Below are positions 48,554 through 58,656 of a stretch of 64,000 bases of DNA, piece after piece; within the stretch, counting starts at the first letter, position 1; each line of letters opens with the position of its first letter. The stretch spans positions 310,001-374,000 of the forward strand of contig LLEY01000035.1 of NCBI GenBank assembly GCA_001414485.1. The letters run 5' to 3'. Origin of the DNA: Calycina herbarum (taxonomy: Eukaryota; Ascomycota; Leotiomycetes; Helotiales; Pezizellaceae). The notes beneath the pieces were generated by a model. It did not search any database. It saw nothing but the letters and a program-made list of their open reading frames with translations, and was not told where the DNA came from. Position numbers and translations under genes: made by a program.

Positions 48554-48913
48554 TTATGATTTGAAGGATGCTAGTCGCACAGGCGGTGGTTTTTGTATTG
48601 TGCTATATCGTGGTATGTCCTTTCTATTTGCTTCGAAGGAGAATGTTCGCGCTCTGGAGGAGAGGGATTCCAAGTTATTTGCTATGGATAGTTAGTGGTT
48701 GATGTTATGAAAAAAATGGATATTGTGTTCTTACCTGGTTTTTCTGGGGAGTAATGGGTGTATATGAGTTTGGTGAGGCATGTGAAGAGGCCTATGAGTC
48801 CGAATAGGAGGGCGATTATGGCTTCTGGTGATAGAGACACTGTTTATCGTGTTAGTTATTGGTTTTGGGGAGGGGGTTGAATGCTTCAGTATTTGTATAA
48901 TTGTTAAGTTACT
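48554..48913 (-). CDS. Small 77-residue single-pass membrane protein; start codon split by an intron
   Basis: The exons give A (48913), then TG at 48839-48838: the ATG is assembled across a 73-bp intron (donor GTAACT, branch ACTAAC, acceptor AACAG). Coding continues 48839-48735 and 48681-48554 across a 53-bp intron (GTAAGA..CATAG). The product begins MSLSPEAIIALLFGLIGLF, a short lumenal start and one membrane helix (about 7-27), followed by a Ser/Arg/Pro-rich cytosolic tail ending LASFKS. This LSPEAIIAL start recurs, to my knowledge, in small hypothetical membrane proteins of Leotiomycetes. The function is unknown. The phase agreement of both introns and the intact tail make the model good despite its size. 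Confidence 0.6.
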
Positions 48914-49329
48914 AGTAGCTTCCACGCATGCAGTGGAATTCAGAGCACCAGTAGAGTTAATTTCCTGTTCAAAAGGGAAATGCTGTTTCGGATTTTTGCG
49001 TTGAATGCTATAGTATATAAACCTATTCCATTGTTACACATACTCCACGTCTTGAACGCTTCATTCTTACTTGTACCCACTTGATGACAGAAATTCATCA
49101 TATTCTCTTGTGATCCGTTGCCTAAATTTAACCTGATATATAAACAACTGATTTCCACCGTCCAATGGCAGGAGATCTTGCTTACGTACTTGTGATGTTG
49201 GACTGATACTGGCCTGAATAGCCTCTGATCAGATTCAGGCATCCATGCATTCATGCTGAGTTCATAATGTAAGGCTGGGTTAAGAAAACAGACATAAGAT
49301 TGACCGCCAAACTTCGAATATGAAAGTCA
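48914..49329. other. No gene recognised
   Basis: Upstream region and 5' untranslated exon of the small membrane protein, plus the flank of the homeobox pseudogene. Confidence 0.4.
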
Positions 49330-51743
49330 ATGAATCCGGATTGCATCGCTGTCATGGACAAAGATTTCTGCTTGGAGTGCAATGAATTGTGTCACCATTG
49401 CCAAAGTCTTGACAACCCTGGATTTGCTAATGCTGCATCGTTTTGTTGCTGCGAAAAGCTTCAAGCTGTCCATTTTGAGGCATTACATGTACATGCTTTA
49501 TTGAATGGACCTGAGCCCCTCGATCAAATTCTTATTGGCATTCTGGAAGATACTTCCTTTCCTATGAATGAGCCTGGACGGAAGGTAGAAGACCCAAATA
49601 CCCTGATGTTTCCAGACATGTCACTTGACCCCTTACACGTGAGTTGAAATTTGCTAGCTAAGAACGTTGTTTTTTAAAGGTAATGCACTTTACTTACACT
49701 GATCTACAGCCTGAATCCGTTCCTACTCCATTTGTGTCAGATCAACTCTTCACAACTGCCCACGTCGGGCAGCAGGTCGGAGAGAGCACAGCCATAACTT
49801 TCGAACCTTTGTTTCCCTTGCCAAACGATCGTGCTGAACACCGAACTGGACTCGTATTAGAGCATAGCAATCTGGTTCAAAGATCCCGTCAAAGAGACTA
49901 TACCAAAGAAGAGAAAGAAGATTTTGAATTATGGATAACAAGTCACCCAGAGCCGAAAAAGAAGGACAAAGCTGATTATGTGAGAGCCCATGGTCTTAAA
50001 GAAAGCCAGGTTCAAAGTCTCATAAACAACAGGAAACGCAAGTTAAACAAGGAACTTGCTAAGTCGTCGGGAAAAGAAGTTGTTGGCATGGTGAGAGTGC
50101 AGGGACCTCCAACGTTCCTCCAATCTAGGATGTGCCGTCAAAATCCAGCCGTTGAAAACATAACTGGTACTGTTTCCAAGCCCCCACTAGATATCTGCAT
50201 GTGCTGATTCATCCAAAGCTGCTTCAAATCCCGATCTAGTTACCAATATTCCCAAAGATGGAAATATCATCGCTACTAGAGGGTCACCTTCGCCGATTTC
50301 CAAAGCAAACATCACTCGGAGTCTAAGGAGTAAGTCTTCATATTCTTCGGTTGAGGAATTTCTCAAATCACCCGAAGAGGCTGTTCCCATTGAGAGTGTA
50401 AGACGCGCATACGAGCAGTCTTACAATCCAGTTGTCGTGAGAAACCCACCCAAAACCTTGCGAAGGTTTGATCAAGCATCGGAATCGGAGTCATGTTCTG
50501 TCGCCCTCTACAGCGAAGCAAGCTCCGCCGCTACATCCCAATCCTACTCTAGTGTCGCTTGTTCCATCTCCTCCAGTACTTCCTGACTCCGGACGAAAAG
50601 AAACAGACGCCAGAAAAGAATGAACACCGCCTCAAAAGAAACAGTCCCCAAAAGCCCATCTTGGGGTTCACGCTTCAAACACGACGAAACTGTTAACCTT
50701 GTGGATGAACGTGTTTTGGCTGACAACAAAGCCATTGTTCATTCTAAAAAACAGGGAAATCGCAAAGAAAGATGTTCTGGCATGTCTTTTCAATGTACCT
50801 ACTGCGATGAGATATTCAAACACACGAAAGATTGAGAGGAACACGAAACCAAACATCATTGAGACTTCCAACAGAGTTGGTTTTGCCTGCTAGGCTCTGC
50901 ATTTCCACAAGAGCAAGGACGAAAGTGCTTGTTCATAACCTGCTATGAATCTCGAGCTGATTTCCGCCACTACCGTGATTCGCACTATATGAGCTCGTGC
51001 AATTCTTTCCCACCTCCAGGAGCATTTAGATCTAGATTTGCCCTCACGAACCATTTGGTAAAAGAGCATGGGATTCCCGACAATCAAATCCGTTCGCTCG
51101 AAGACAATCTTGATGCTTGGGGGCTGAAGCTTAACATCCATTTAAAATATAGTTTGTGGCAATGCGGTTATTGCGGGAAAATAGGCGCTGACTGGGATAG
51201 CCGTCTTTCTTACATAAAGTACCACTGGTTTTTTGACAACCAAGCGAAGAAAAGGCAAAATAAGGAAGATACCGAAATATACCGGTCGGTCGAAAATGCC
51301 CGTTTTTCAAACCTGGATGACTTTGACCGCAACTTTTGCAGGATATGAAGGAAATGAAATTCAACAAGTAGTTTGAATGTCTAAAATACTGGAATAATGT
51401 TCCTGAGTTTATCATGTATCTGACAAGGTTTCAAACAAAATTCCAGACTAATCGTTGTTTGCCACTTGATCCTTCCACGCCGGTTTTACAGTCCACAGAG
51501 GTGCCCAAAGAGGCTGCGAACAATGAGAATCCTGGAACTCCAGTCAACGACCTACAATTAGAAGCATACAGTGTCCCGGAACCTGCCCCACGAAATAACA
51601 TACAAAACCCAGTTCACCCAACACTGTCCACTGACACCAAACAACAATTACCACCATCATTCTTTGCCTTCCTAAAGAAGCGGTCGACAACGTTCCTTGA
51701 ATTTACTCGCGGAAGGAGGACCACGAAGAAAAAAGGAAAGTGA
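49330..51743 (+). pseudogene. Homeobox-C2H2 zinc-finger transcription factor gene with in-frame stops
   Basis: Exons 49330-49638, 49710-50090 and 50191 onward join in phase (introns of 71 and 100 bp). Exon 2 encodes a homeodomain-like helix set (RDYTKEEKEDFELWITSHPEPKKK to VQSLINNRKRKLNK, where the recognition helix has NNRKRK). A long Ser-rich linker follows, then C2H2 fingers (FQCTYCDEIFKHTKD..EEHETKHH) and a C-terminal finger-like WQCGYCGKIGADWDSR. This order is the fungal homeobox-and-C2H2 factor family. The frame is preserved but interrupted by TGA at 50584, 50833 and 50860. After a probable intron ending TTTTGCAG at about 51341, a TAG follows at 51369 before the C-terminal part, which runs to 51743. 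Each stop is one transition from a plausible sense codon (CGA, TGG, CGA, CAG). Confidence 0.72.
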
Positions 51744-52958
51744 AGGCAAATATATGGTTGCAACTGATTTACGAGTCTAACGAAGTAATGGGATATTCTA
51801 CCGGTATGTAAATAACCAAAAGGGGGGTTAGGCCTTATGGGGTCTACAATCGGTTTTAGCTTCACAGATGAACTCTATTACTTTCAACCAGAGTCGTTCA
51901 AATAATGTTGCGTTTGACTATCACTGGATTAAATGGGTTGGAGTTTTAGCACGGAAAAGAAAAGGGGGGGGGGGGGGGGCGAGTTCTCAGAGGGAAGAGA
52001 TTGGAGGGGGTTGACTTGTGATAAGATCACAAATAGATTTCATGGGAATACTGGTCTACATTTCATTCCCGCTACCGTTACCGGAGATATTGGGGCTCCT
52101 TTTCTTCTAGCCCACTCACCAGAAGTGCACGAAGTGCAAATATCTGGCCCTCTTACAATACCCCCTGAGGTCCCAGAGACGCCAGTTTTGTTTTACGAAA
52201 GCCAATCTCCAGCTTCCCTTGAACACAAGCAGCGGCAACCACAACCACCCCCATCATTTTTTGTCTCCCCGAGGAAACAAATGAAAACGTTCCTTTAATT
52301 TGCGTGTGGGAGGAGGATGACTGCGAGAAAAAAGGGAGAGCTAGGGCGAAGATATGATTTTGGTTGATGTATGAGTCAAATAAGAGGATGGGATTCATGC
52401 TTTAACATCAAGAGGGAAAGGGGGGTATATGTTTGGAGGAGGTCGAAGGAAGATAGTGCTTTATTGGAAAAGTTTATAGATATGCCCAATGCCGGATTTG
52501 TTGAAACGATTCGAAACTGGATGTCTCAATTCATCTAAGCGAAAATGGAGATTGGATATTAAGAGTACTTGGGCATTCAAGGTAAATTGATCTCATATAG
52601 CAAACTCAATCTGACGAGATGATTTGTATTGTGAAATGAACGTAAGGTTATCTGTGTAGTAGCACTTGGTACCCGTGTATTTCTTCATGTATTGACGGTA
52701 TCGAAGTTTTTGACATGATAGTTTTATTCTAAATTATATAGGTAACAGGAAGCTAACGGAGTAAATAATAGAGTACCCTCAATCAAATCCTCTATTTGGA
52801 TTTCTTATTGGAGCAAATTGCCTTGCTTCTGGGCGGGGTGGGGTGGGGTCACGAAATGTTGACTATCCATTGTGGTATGAGCTGAAATACAAACTCTAGA
52901 TTCTTATGATTTAACATGGCTTCCATGGCTCTAAATAACAACTTAATAGACAAGCTCC
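51744..52958. other. Intergenic with partial gene duplicate
   Basis: Contains a G tract (16 at 51964-51979) and the diverged duplicate at 52231-52390. The rest, 52400-52958, is AT-rich and without features I can support. Confidence 0.45.
52231..52390 (+). pseudogene. Diverged partial duplicate of the homeobox-C2H2 gene 3' end
   Basis: Aligns by eye over about 150 bp with 51641-51800, sharing CC(A/C)CCATCATT(C/T)TTTG, AACGTTCCTT(G/T)AATTT, GGA(A/G)GGAGGA and the following GATAT/ATATATGGTTG..GA(G)TC sequence. The duplicated protein words are PPSFF, (T)TFL, F(T/A)xGRR and RKKG. The copy carries a TAA right after KTFL and is clearly a relic. It implies a former tandem arrangement of two related genes or a local duplication. 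Confidence 0.6.
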
Positions 52959-54036
52959 TCAAACAATGTTATACACCAGCCCTAAGACTTCCCTGCCAAA
53001 TCCACTCAATACTTTGAAGTCCTTGAACAAGGGAAGGAGGTAAAGACTAATAGTCCACGCACACCACAATTTCCAAGACGATTTATCTGACTCGACGTTC
53101 CTAAATGCAAGTACTCGAAATGCCAGCAAAAGACCAAGTCCCATCGATGCCGAATAAGCGACGCTCTCCAAATCCCAAAATAAGGGGCATACAAACGACC
53201 AAAATAAAACCGGTATTGCAATTGCCCACCGCGCAAAGCCTTCCCCATGGACCAAAGGTAACGTTTTTCGTCCCCGAAGTGAGTCACCTGGGATATCGGG
53301 CATATCTTGCATCGAGAGTGTAGAAAAAACCACCATGCCGATGATAGAGATCCAAGGCATTGCTTGTGCACTTAACTCATACTCAGCCCCGATGGAAACC
53401 TTCAAAGATCCAGAACTATAACACATGAATCCGAGAGCGTTGATAAAGTTCCGAATGTTGTAGTTTTCGTCGGCCCCTCCAAGATCATTGTACATGTATC
53501 CGAGAACAATCATAGCCACTGTTTCTGGCATACCACCCAAAATATAGGATGCGAGAAAGGTTGTGGGGACAACTGATAGAAGGAGACGACGGGCTGACTG
53601 GGTTGTGAGGCGATTAGATGGGAGGGGCCGCCAGGGTTTGTTGAGGGAATCCTCGAGGACGGAATTAGGGAGACGCTGGTTGGCAATGTCGAAGAGAAGG
53701 ACGTTTAGCCAGTTCCAGAGGAGAACTTGGGGGAGACGGTGGAGGGTATTGAGAAGAGAGGGATGGTGGTTGGTGGTTAGAAGGGAGCCGGAAAGAGCGG
53801 ATAGGATTCCAAAGAAGGTCTCTGGATAGACAATGGATTTTATGTCGTTGGCTGTGAAGAGCCATATTGTTTGGAGGTGGAAAAAAGGGGTTTTCTGGCG
53901 CCCTTTTGTTAATAATGAGGTCTTCGGTCTGTTACAGAAGTACTGGAACAGAACTGTCAGTTTTGCTTACATTTGAAGTGGCCTTCGACTTCTTAGCGGC
54001 CGAAAAATCATCCTGTATCATGTTTTCAATGGCCAT
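52959..54036 (-). CDS. UbiA-superfamily integral membrane enzyme (prenyltransferase or UbiA-type terpene cyclase)
   Basis: Exons are 54036-53971 and 53894-52959 with a 76-bp intron (donor GTAAGC, acceptor GCCAG; 333 residues). The N terminus reaches the conserved TIWLFTANDIKSIVYPETFFGIL. The first acidic motif is FDIANQRLPNSVLEDSLNKPWRPLPSNRLT, matching UbiA D..N.R.RPL. The second is QDMPDIPGDSLRGRKTLPLVHG, matching D..D..GD..GR.T.P..G. About eight to nine hydrophobic helices are present. Both Mg2+-diphosphate motifs look intact, so the enzyme should bind a prenyl diphosphate. In fungi this subgroup includes terpenoid-pathway proteins, and fumagillin's membrane-bound terpene cyclase belongs to the same superfamily. 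Substrate and product cannot be told from sequence. An alternative first intron of 28 bp was rejected as too short. Confidence 0.85.
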
Positions 54037-54986
54037 CGGCACTCTGACCTTTCAAAATAGGAGGGTAGAAGCGACTTGAAGATAAAGCAACGGAAAGGAG
54101 AAAGACAAAAGTACTTGATATCAAAGATATTTGGAGTGCTAAAGTAATTCATGAACAACTTTCATATTGTAGACTACCTTTCTGTACTGAAATGCTATAC
54201 TAGAGGGAGGGAAACCTCGCTAAGAGCCAAGACAGAGTCGCTGAAAAAAAGGAGGCCTGATCTTTCTCGCACTTTGAGTACAGTTACACACCCGTAAGAC
54301 AACGTCAGCTCTCAAATGTGATCTGCCTCGCTGTGTTGTCTTCCAAGATTCTCGTCACGGACTTCCTTCCAAACTCGGATGCTAGAAGTATAGTATCAAT
54401 GTAACGATGCCAAGAGTCAACAACCCTGAGGGTACTGACTTTCTGGGCTGCAGAAACGATGGAATAGATCTTCAGTCAGCAATGCTGGAGATCTATGTTG
54501 GCTAGTGTGCGCCTCGTAAGCTCGCCAATCCTAGAACCCAGCCGTGGTTGGGATCCGGATAAAGTCGACATTACATGGGACAACTGGAAGTCTCGCTTGA
54601 AAATTATACGCCCCGTAAGCACTTTGCCAGAATTCTGTACTATCCCCCCCCCCTCATTACATTGTATGCGCACGGTCGTTTTAGTATGGCAAATGTCTGT
54701 GCACCGTACAATGTAATGAGGGGGGGGGATAGTAGCGTTTGATTGTTTTAGGATGGTTCTTTCAGGAGGATCATGCACGCAAGTCGAGCACGACTTACCC
54801 AATAGTTATCAACCTACCTAAGTCCACGAGTGTCTTGATACATCTCGACTTCCCACGTTGCAAGCTCAACATTAAATCCACTTACTCATACGATAGCACA
54901 TCAAGCCCAAGACAAATTTGATACACTGGTCATTCTCGTCCTTTCGAGGTTTTTGATATTTCATTGCTGAAGCTTTAACAAAACAA
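54037..54986. other. Divergent intergenic region with hairpin
   Basis: Promoter region between the UbiA-like gene and the rhodopsin-domain gene. It contains the long inverted repeat at 54639-54733; nothing else is supported. Confidence 0.45.
54639..54733. repeat. Long near-perfect inverted repeat with C/G tracts
   Basis: The left arm 54639-54666 (ACTATC, C10, TCATTACATTGTA) and right arm 54707-54733 are complementary throughout except for one base in tract length, with a 40-bp loop that itself partly pairs (GCGCAC / GTGC). Arms this long and exact imply a recent fold-back insertion or a functional hairpin. Confidence 0.85.
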
Positions 54987-56306
54987 ATGGCGACACTTAC
55001 TCCAGAACAGATAGCAGCTTTGCAAGCCAACGACCATGATGACAAGAGGGGTGTTTACATGGCTGGCAATTCCATATGCCTTGCTTTTGCTGTCATCTCA
55101 GTGGTGTTAAGATTCTGGTCCCGACGCATCGCACGAACGCAGATTGGCGCGGATGACTGGCTGATTATCGCTGCCACTGTATGTTCAAATGATGGAAGAT
55201 GCTTGACAATGCTAATGGTTTCCAAGTTGATAACTGCTATTTACACTTCCCTCTTGATAGCAATCGCTCACTTTGGAATGGGTCGTCATGCTTGGTGGAT
55301 GACAGATGTCAAAACCTTTGCTCAGGTAAGTTGCATTTCTTAGTTTAACGTTTTGTTGAGGTTTCATCGCTGACAGAACGAAGCTTTCGCTATCGGCGGA
55401 GACGATGTACAACGTATCTATTCCTGCCACAAAGCTCTCAATCCTCTTCCTTTACAAACGAATCTTTCCCCAGCCATGGTTCAACCGCACTTTAATGGGA
55501 CTCGGGGCATTTATCATAGCCTACAGTATCGCACAGATCTTTGGTGATATTTTCCAATGTATTCCCGTGAGTTCGCTCTGGGGCGCAACGGTTGCAAAAC
55601 ATTGTATCGACTATCCTAAACTGATCATTTCGATGGGCGTTGTGAATACTATTACTGATATCGTCATGTTGGCTCTCCCGATCCCACTGCTATGGAACTT
55701 GAATCTCTCGTTGGCAAGAAAGAGATTGTTAACAGCACTGTTCTTGATGGGTGGCTTGTAAGCAATTTATTCTGGAGTACTCCTTTCTTCATCATTTAAC
55801 TAACTTTTTGCAGTGTGTGTATCGTGAGCATTGTTCGATTATTTTATGTCGAAAGAGTGGGTAAAACTGTAGATCCAGGCTGTAAGTTGCAACTTCATGC
55901 TGTACAAATTTCCAACTAGCACTAACATTAACAATCAGGGGATTATGTCCTGCCGTCCACGATATCTGGTCTCGAGTGCTGTGTCGGTATCATTTCCGCC
56001 AACTTACCAACATATCGCCCTCTTGTCAGTGGTGCATTCCGCAAGAAGGAATCCCTTGGCACCGCAAATACCTCTAAGGCGGCCAACTCATATGCTCGCG
56101 GACAAGACTCCCTTAATATTCCACTCCGAAGTCTATTCACCCAGCCAAGCACAGGCTTGCATTCTCAAATTGAGGACGAGGAAGAACTCTTTAGCAAGGG
56201 CGGTACCAAGACACATGTTCTTCACGATGGATCGATTCAACCTGGGACCAAACCCGGAGAAATCCAAGTTACGAAATCGTTCCATCATGACCACCAACAC
56301 AAGTGA
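54987..56306 (+). CDS. Fungal rhodopsin-domain integral membrane protein (Pth11-like group)
   Basis: Exons are 54987-55178, 55227-55325, 55384-55757, 55814-55881 and 55939-56306, with introns of 48-58 bp, giving 366 residues in phase. Seven hydrophobic helices: NSICLAFAVISVVLRFWSR (TM1), DDWLIIAAT (TM2), LITAIYTSLLIAIAHFGMGRH (TM3), then the family phrase TMYNVSIPATKLSILFLYKRIF, CIPVSSLWG with ITDIVMLALPIPLLWNLNLS, GGFVCIVSIVRLFYV, and the split GW..LPSTISGLECCVGIISANLPTYRPL. The cytosolic tail is about 90 residues and Ser/His-rich. Members are plasma-membrane proteins, some acting as receptors; ligand unknown. The third acceptor was taken as ACGAAG, because the CTGACAG just before it breaks phase. 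It is divergent from the UbiA-like gene. Confidence 0.88.
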
Positions 56307-57219
56307 GTACGGCAGACTTATAGATCTCCATATAATGGAGAAGGCTGTTGTACAAATGTCGGTGATAGGGGTCAGTGTTGAGGTGGTAAAATATCGAAAT
56401 TGGGGGCGGTGACTGTGGGAGGAACAAAAGCTGTGAATACTTCTGGTGAACATTACTTTACAATTTTGCTCAGAATTTCACACTGGTAGACCAAAAACCT
56501 GGCTTAGATTATCGAACTTAATTTAGGCTACAATTGTTCTTCAGTTTATTCAAAGTTCTCTCCTCAACGAGTCCAGTGCTAACCGAGACGATGCCAAGAG
56601 AAAAGGAGAATGTGAAATTCCGCAACCAAGCATGATTGCAACCCAAGATCATCAGTTAAAACGATCGTCGGTTAAAGTTAGATAGGATAAACGACTCGCA
56701 CTGCTGGGATCGTGCATGAGTTTTATTCCCGCACTTTTCTCCGGGGGCGGGGGCGGCTTGGTTTTTACTGGGCAAAAGTACGAACCCTTCTCTTTCCGGA
56801 ATCCCCTCTTTCTATGCGGCGTGCAATCGCTATTGGCTCTTGGTTTCCTTGCGCGATTCGTTTTCATCCAAAGTGAATGCGAGATAGCAGTACATACTCC
56901 GCATTCTCCGCCAACCACGTTATTGTGCGATTCGATCACGATCGGTTGGATGTGACTGGCTACAAAATTGCCCTCATTACCTGCCTTGTTTGAACACCGG
57001 CAGATATTAATAGGACTCGAAAGTCTGCGCCCGCTATGTCGCACTTGTGTGTCTCATGTATTGATACTGCGCCGCATCGGAAGCAAAGCGAGATAGAAAT
57101 CGGCATGAGTGTCTCGAAACTTCTACCGTTGCAAATACTTGAGAATTGTCATTGGTAAATCATAAAGAAGAACAAGCATTCGAGTCCCTTTATCAAACAA
57201 TTATCTTTCGCGACGCAAC
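56307..57219. other. No gene recognised
   Basis: Intergenic region ending in the promoter of the short-chain dehydrogenase. Open frames near 56652-57044 lack motifs. Confidence 0.45.
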
Positions 57220-58270
57220 ATGCCTCAACTCACTTGGCTTGTCACAGGCTGCTCCTCTGGCTTCGGTGAAATTTTCGTCAGAAGTGCTCTTGCAAGAGGT
57301 GACAGAGCTATAGCTACCTGTCGTAATAATGCCATCGAACGTCTCTCCACATTGAAAGAAGCAGGTGCTGCGGTCATCGAGCTTGACGTCACTGCCAGTC
57401 AAGATGAAATCAATGTCAAAATCAATGAAGCGATTCAAATATACGGAGGAATTGATGTACTCGTCAATAATGCTGGTTATATTGAAGCGGGAATGGTTGA
57501 AGAGATCAGGTAAATCAAATAGAACAACCCCTATCCCATTTTTGGACACTTTGGACTAATACTTTTGTAGTCATGAAAGATACGTGAGGGCATTCAATAC
57601 CAATCTTTTTGGAGTCATCAACGTCACTCGTGCGGTACTTCCGCATTTTCGCGAAAAGAAGTCGGGTGTCGTTGTCTTCCTAGGATCTTCTGGAGGAATC
57701 GCCGGAGAACCAGGAGCCGGGGCATACTGTGCAACAAAATTTGCTCTTGAAGGTTAGTCGATAATCAAATAATCTCAATTTTCCACTCCAAGGTTCTTCA
57801 ACGATCCGAGAAACTAATCTTTTGGGAAATCTGCAGGTGTTTTCGAATGCCTTCGCCAGGAGACTGCTGCTTTTGGAATAAAGTCAGTTCTCTTCCAACT
57901 CGGATTCTTCCGAACCAAGATCATGGATCCCAACAACTTCAAGACGGATCCAAACCCAGCATCTATCATTGAAGACTATGTTCCACTGAACACCATTGTT
58001 GCTGGATTTGTTGGGCAAATGAATGGTAATCAACCTGGAGACCCCCAGAAAGCAGTCAATGTGATGATAGATGTGGTTAAAGGCGAGGGTGTCGCAGAGG
58101 GAAAGGAAGTCCCAGCACGCCTACCGTTGGGATCTGATATTTTCGAAAAGCTCAAGGAGAAACATACTCAAGGCCTAGAGGTATTGAAGGAATGGGGAGA
58201 GTTGATAATCAGTACTGATATCGAAGGAGACGAGAAGGGTAGTATGAGAACTGTCGTGAAGGAGGATTAA
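57220..58270 (+). CDS. Short-chain dehydrogenase/reductase (classical SDR)
   Basis: NAD(P)H-dependent oxidoreductase; substrate unknown. Exons are 57220-57509, 57571-57752 and 57837-58270, with introns of 61 and 84 bp, giving 301 residues. The cofactor loop is TGCSSGFGE (TGxxxGxG) near residue 9. Arg35 of CRN favours NADPH. The structural motif is VNNAG (about 87-91), the active-site Ser sits in LGSSGGIAG (about 142), and the catalytic YxxxK is in GAYCATKFALEG. Length and order fit the classical family, close to 17-beta-HSD-like fungal SDRs. It is convergent with the P450 gene at 58657-60533 and lies within the putative metabolic cluster. Confidence 0.94.
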
Positions 58271-58656
58271 AATACCGAGAATCCTCTGTTTTGCTTTCCA
58301 TAGCTTTGCTCAGTAGAACAATACAATGTCATTCAATATCAATTGGTAGAGTGAGATTTTCACAAAATAATCGGATAATAAACGGGCTCTCTTATGTTTA
58401 TTTGAATTACTTCACTTCCCTAGCTTAGTTTAGCATAGCCAACGTAAGGCTAGAACTACCAAAACAAAGTATACGCAACAAATAGAAGTAAAAGTTTTGA
58501 AACATTTAATTCATATTCGAAAACAATAATAGTCCGTCAAAAGAAGGTAGACTTATGAGACGATGCATTGGCCAGTTGGCGGTCCGTGCATTCTCCCTCG
58601 CCTCCTAACAGCTGATTGCTTGTAACCTCAACAACACCATAAACACCAGTCCCCCT
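58271..58656. other. Convergent intergenic region
   Basis: About 390 bp between the 3' ends of the SDR and P450 genes. AT-rich; no strong hairpin terminator is expected or seen. Confidence 0.5.

Noticed and set aside
50091..50207. Frameshift in the homeobox gene near 50190
   Set aside because: A 100-bp intron with donor GTGAGA, an ATAAC branch and a CTAG acceptor joins both frames in phase, so no frameshift is needed.
54650..54660. C and G tracts at 54.65 and 54.72 kb as independent homopolymers
   Set aside because: They are the matching parts of one inverted repeat and are better described together.
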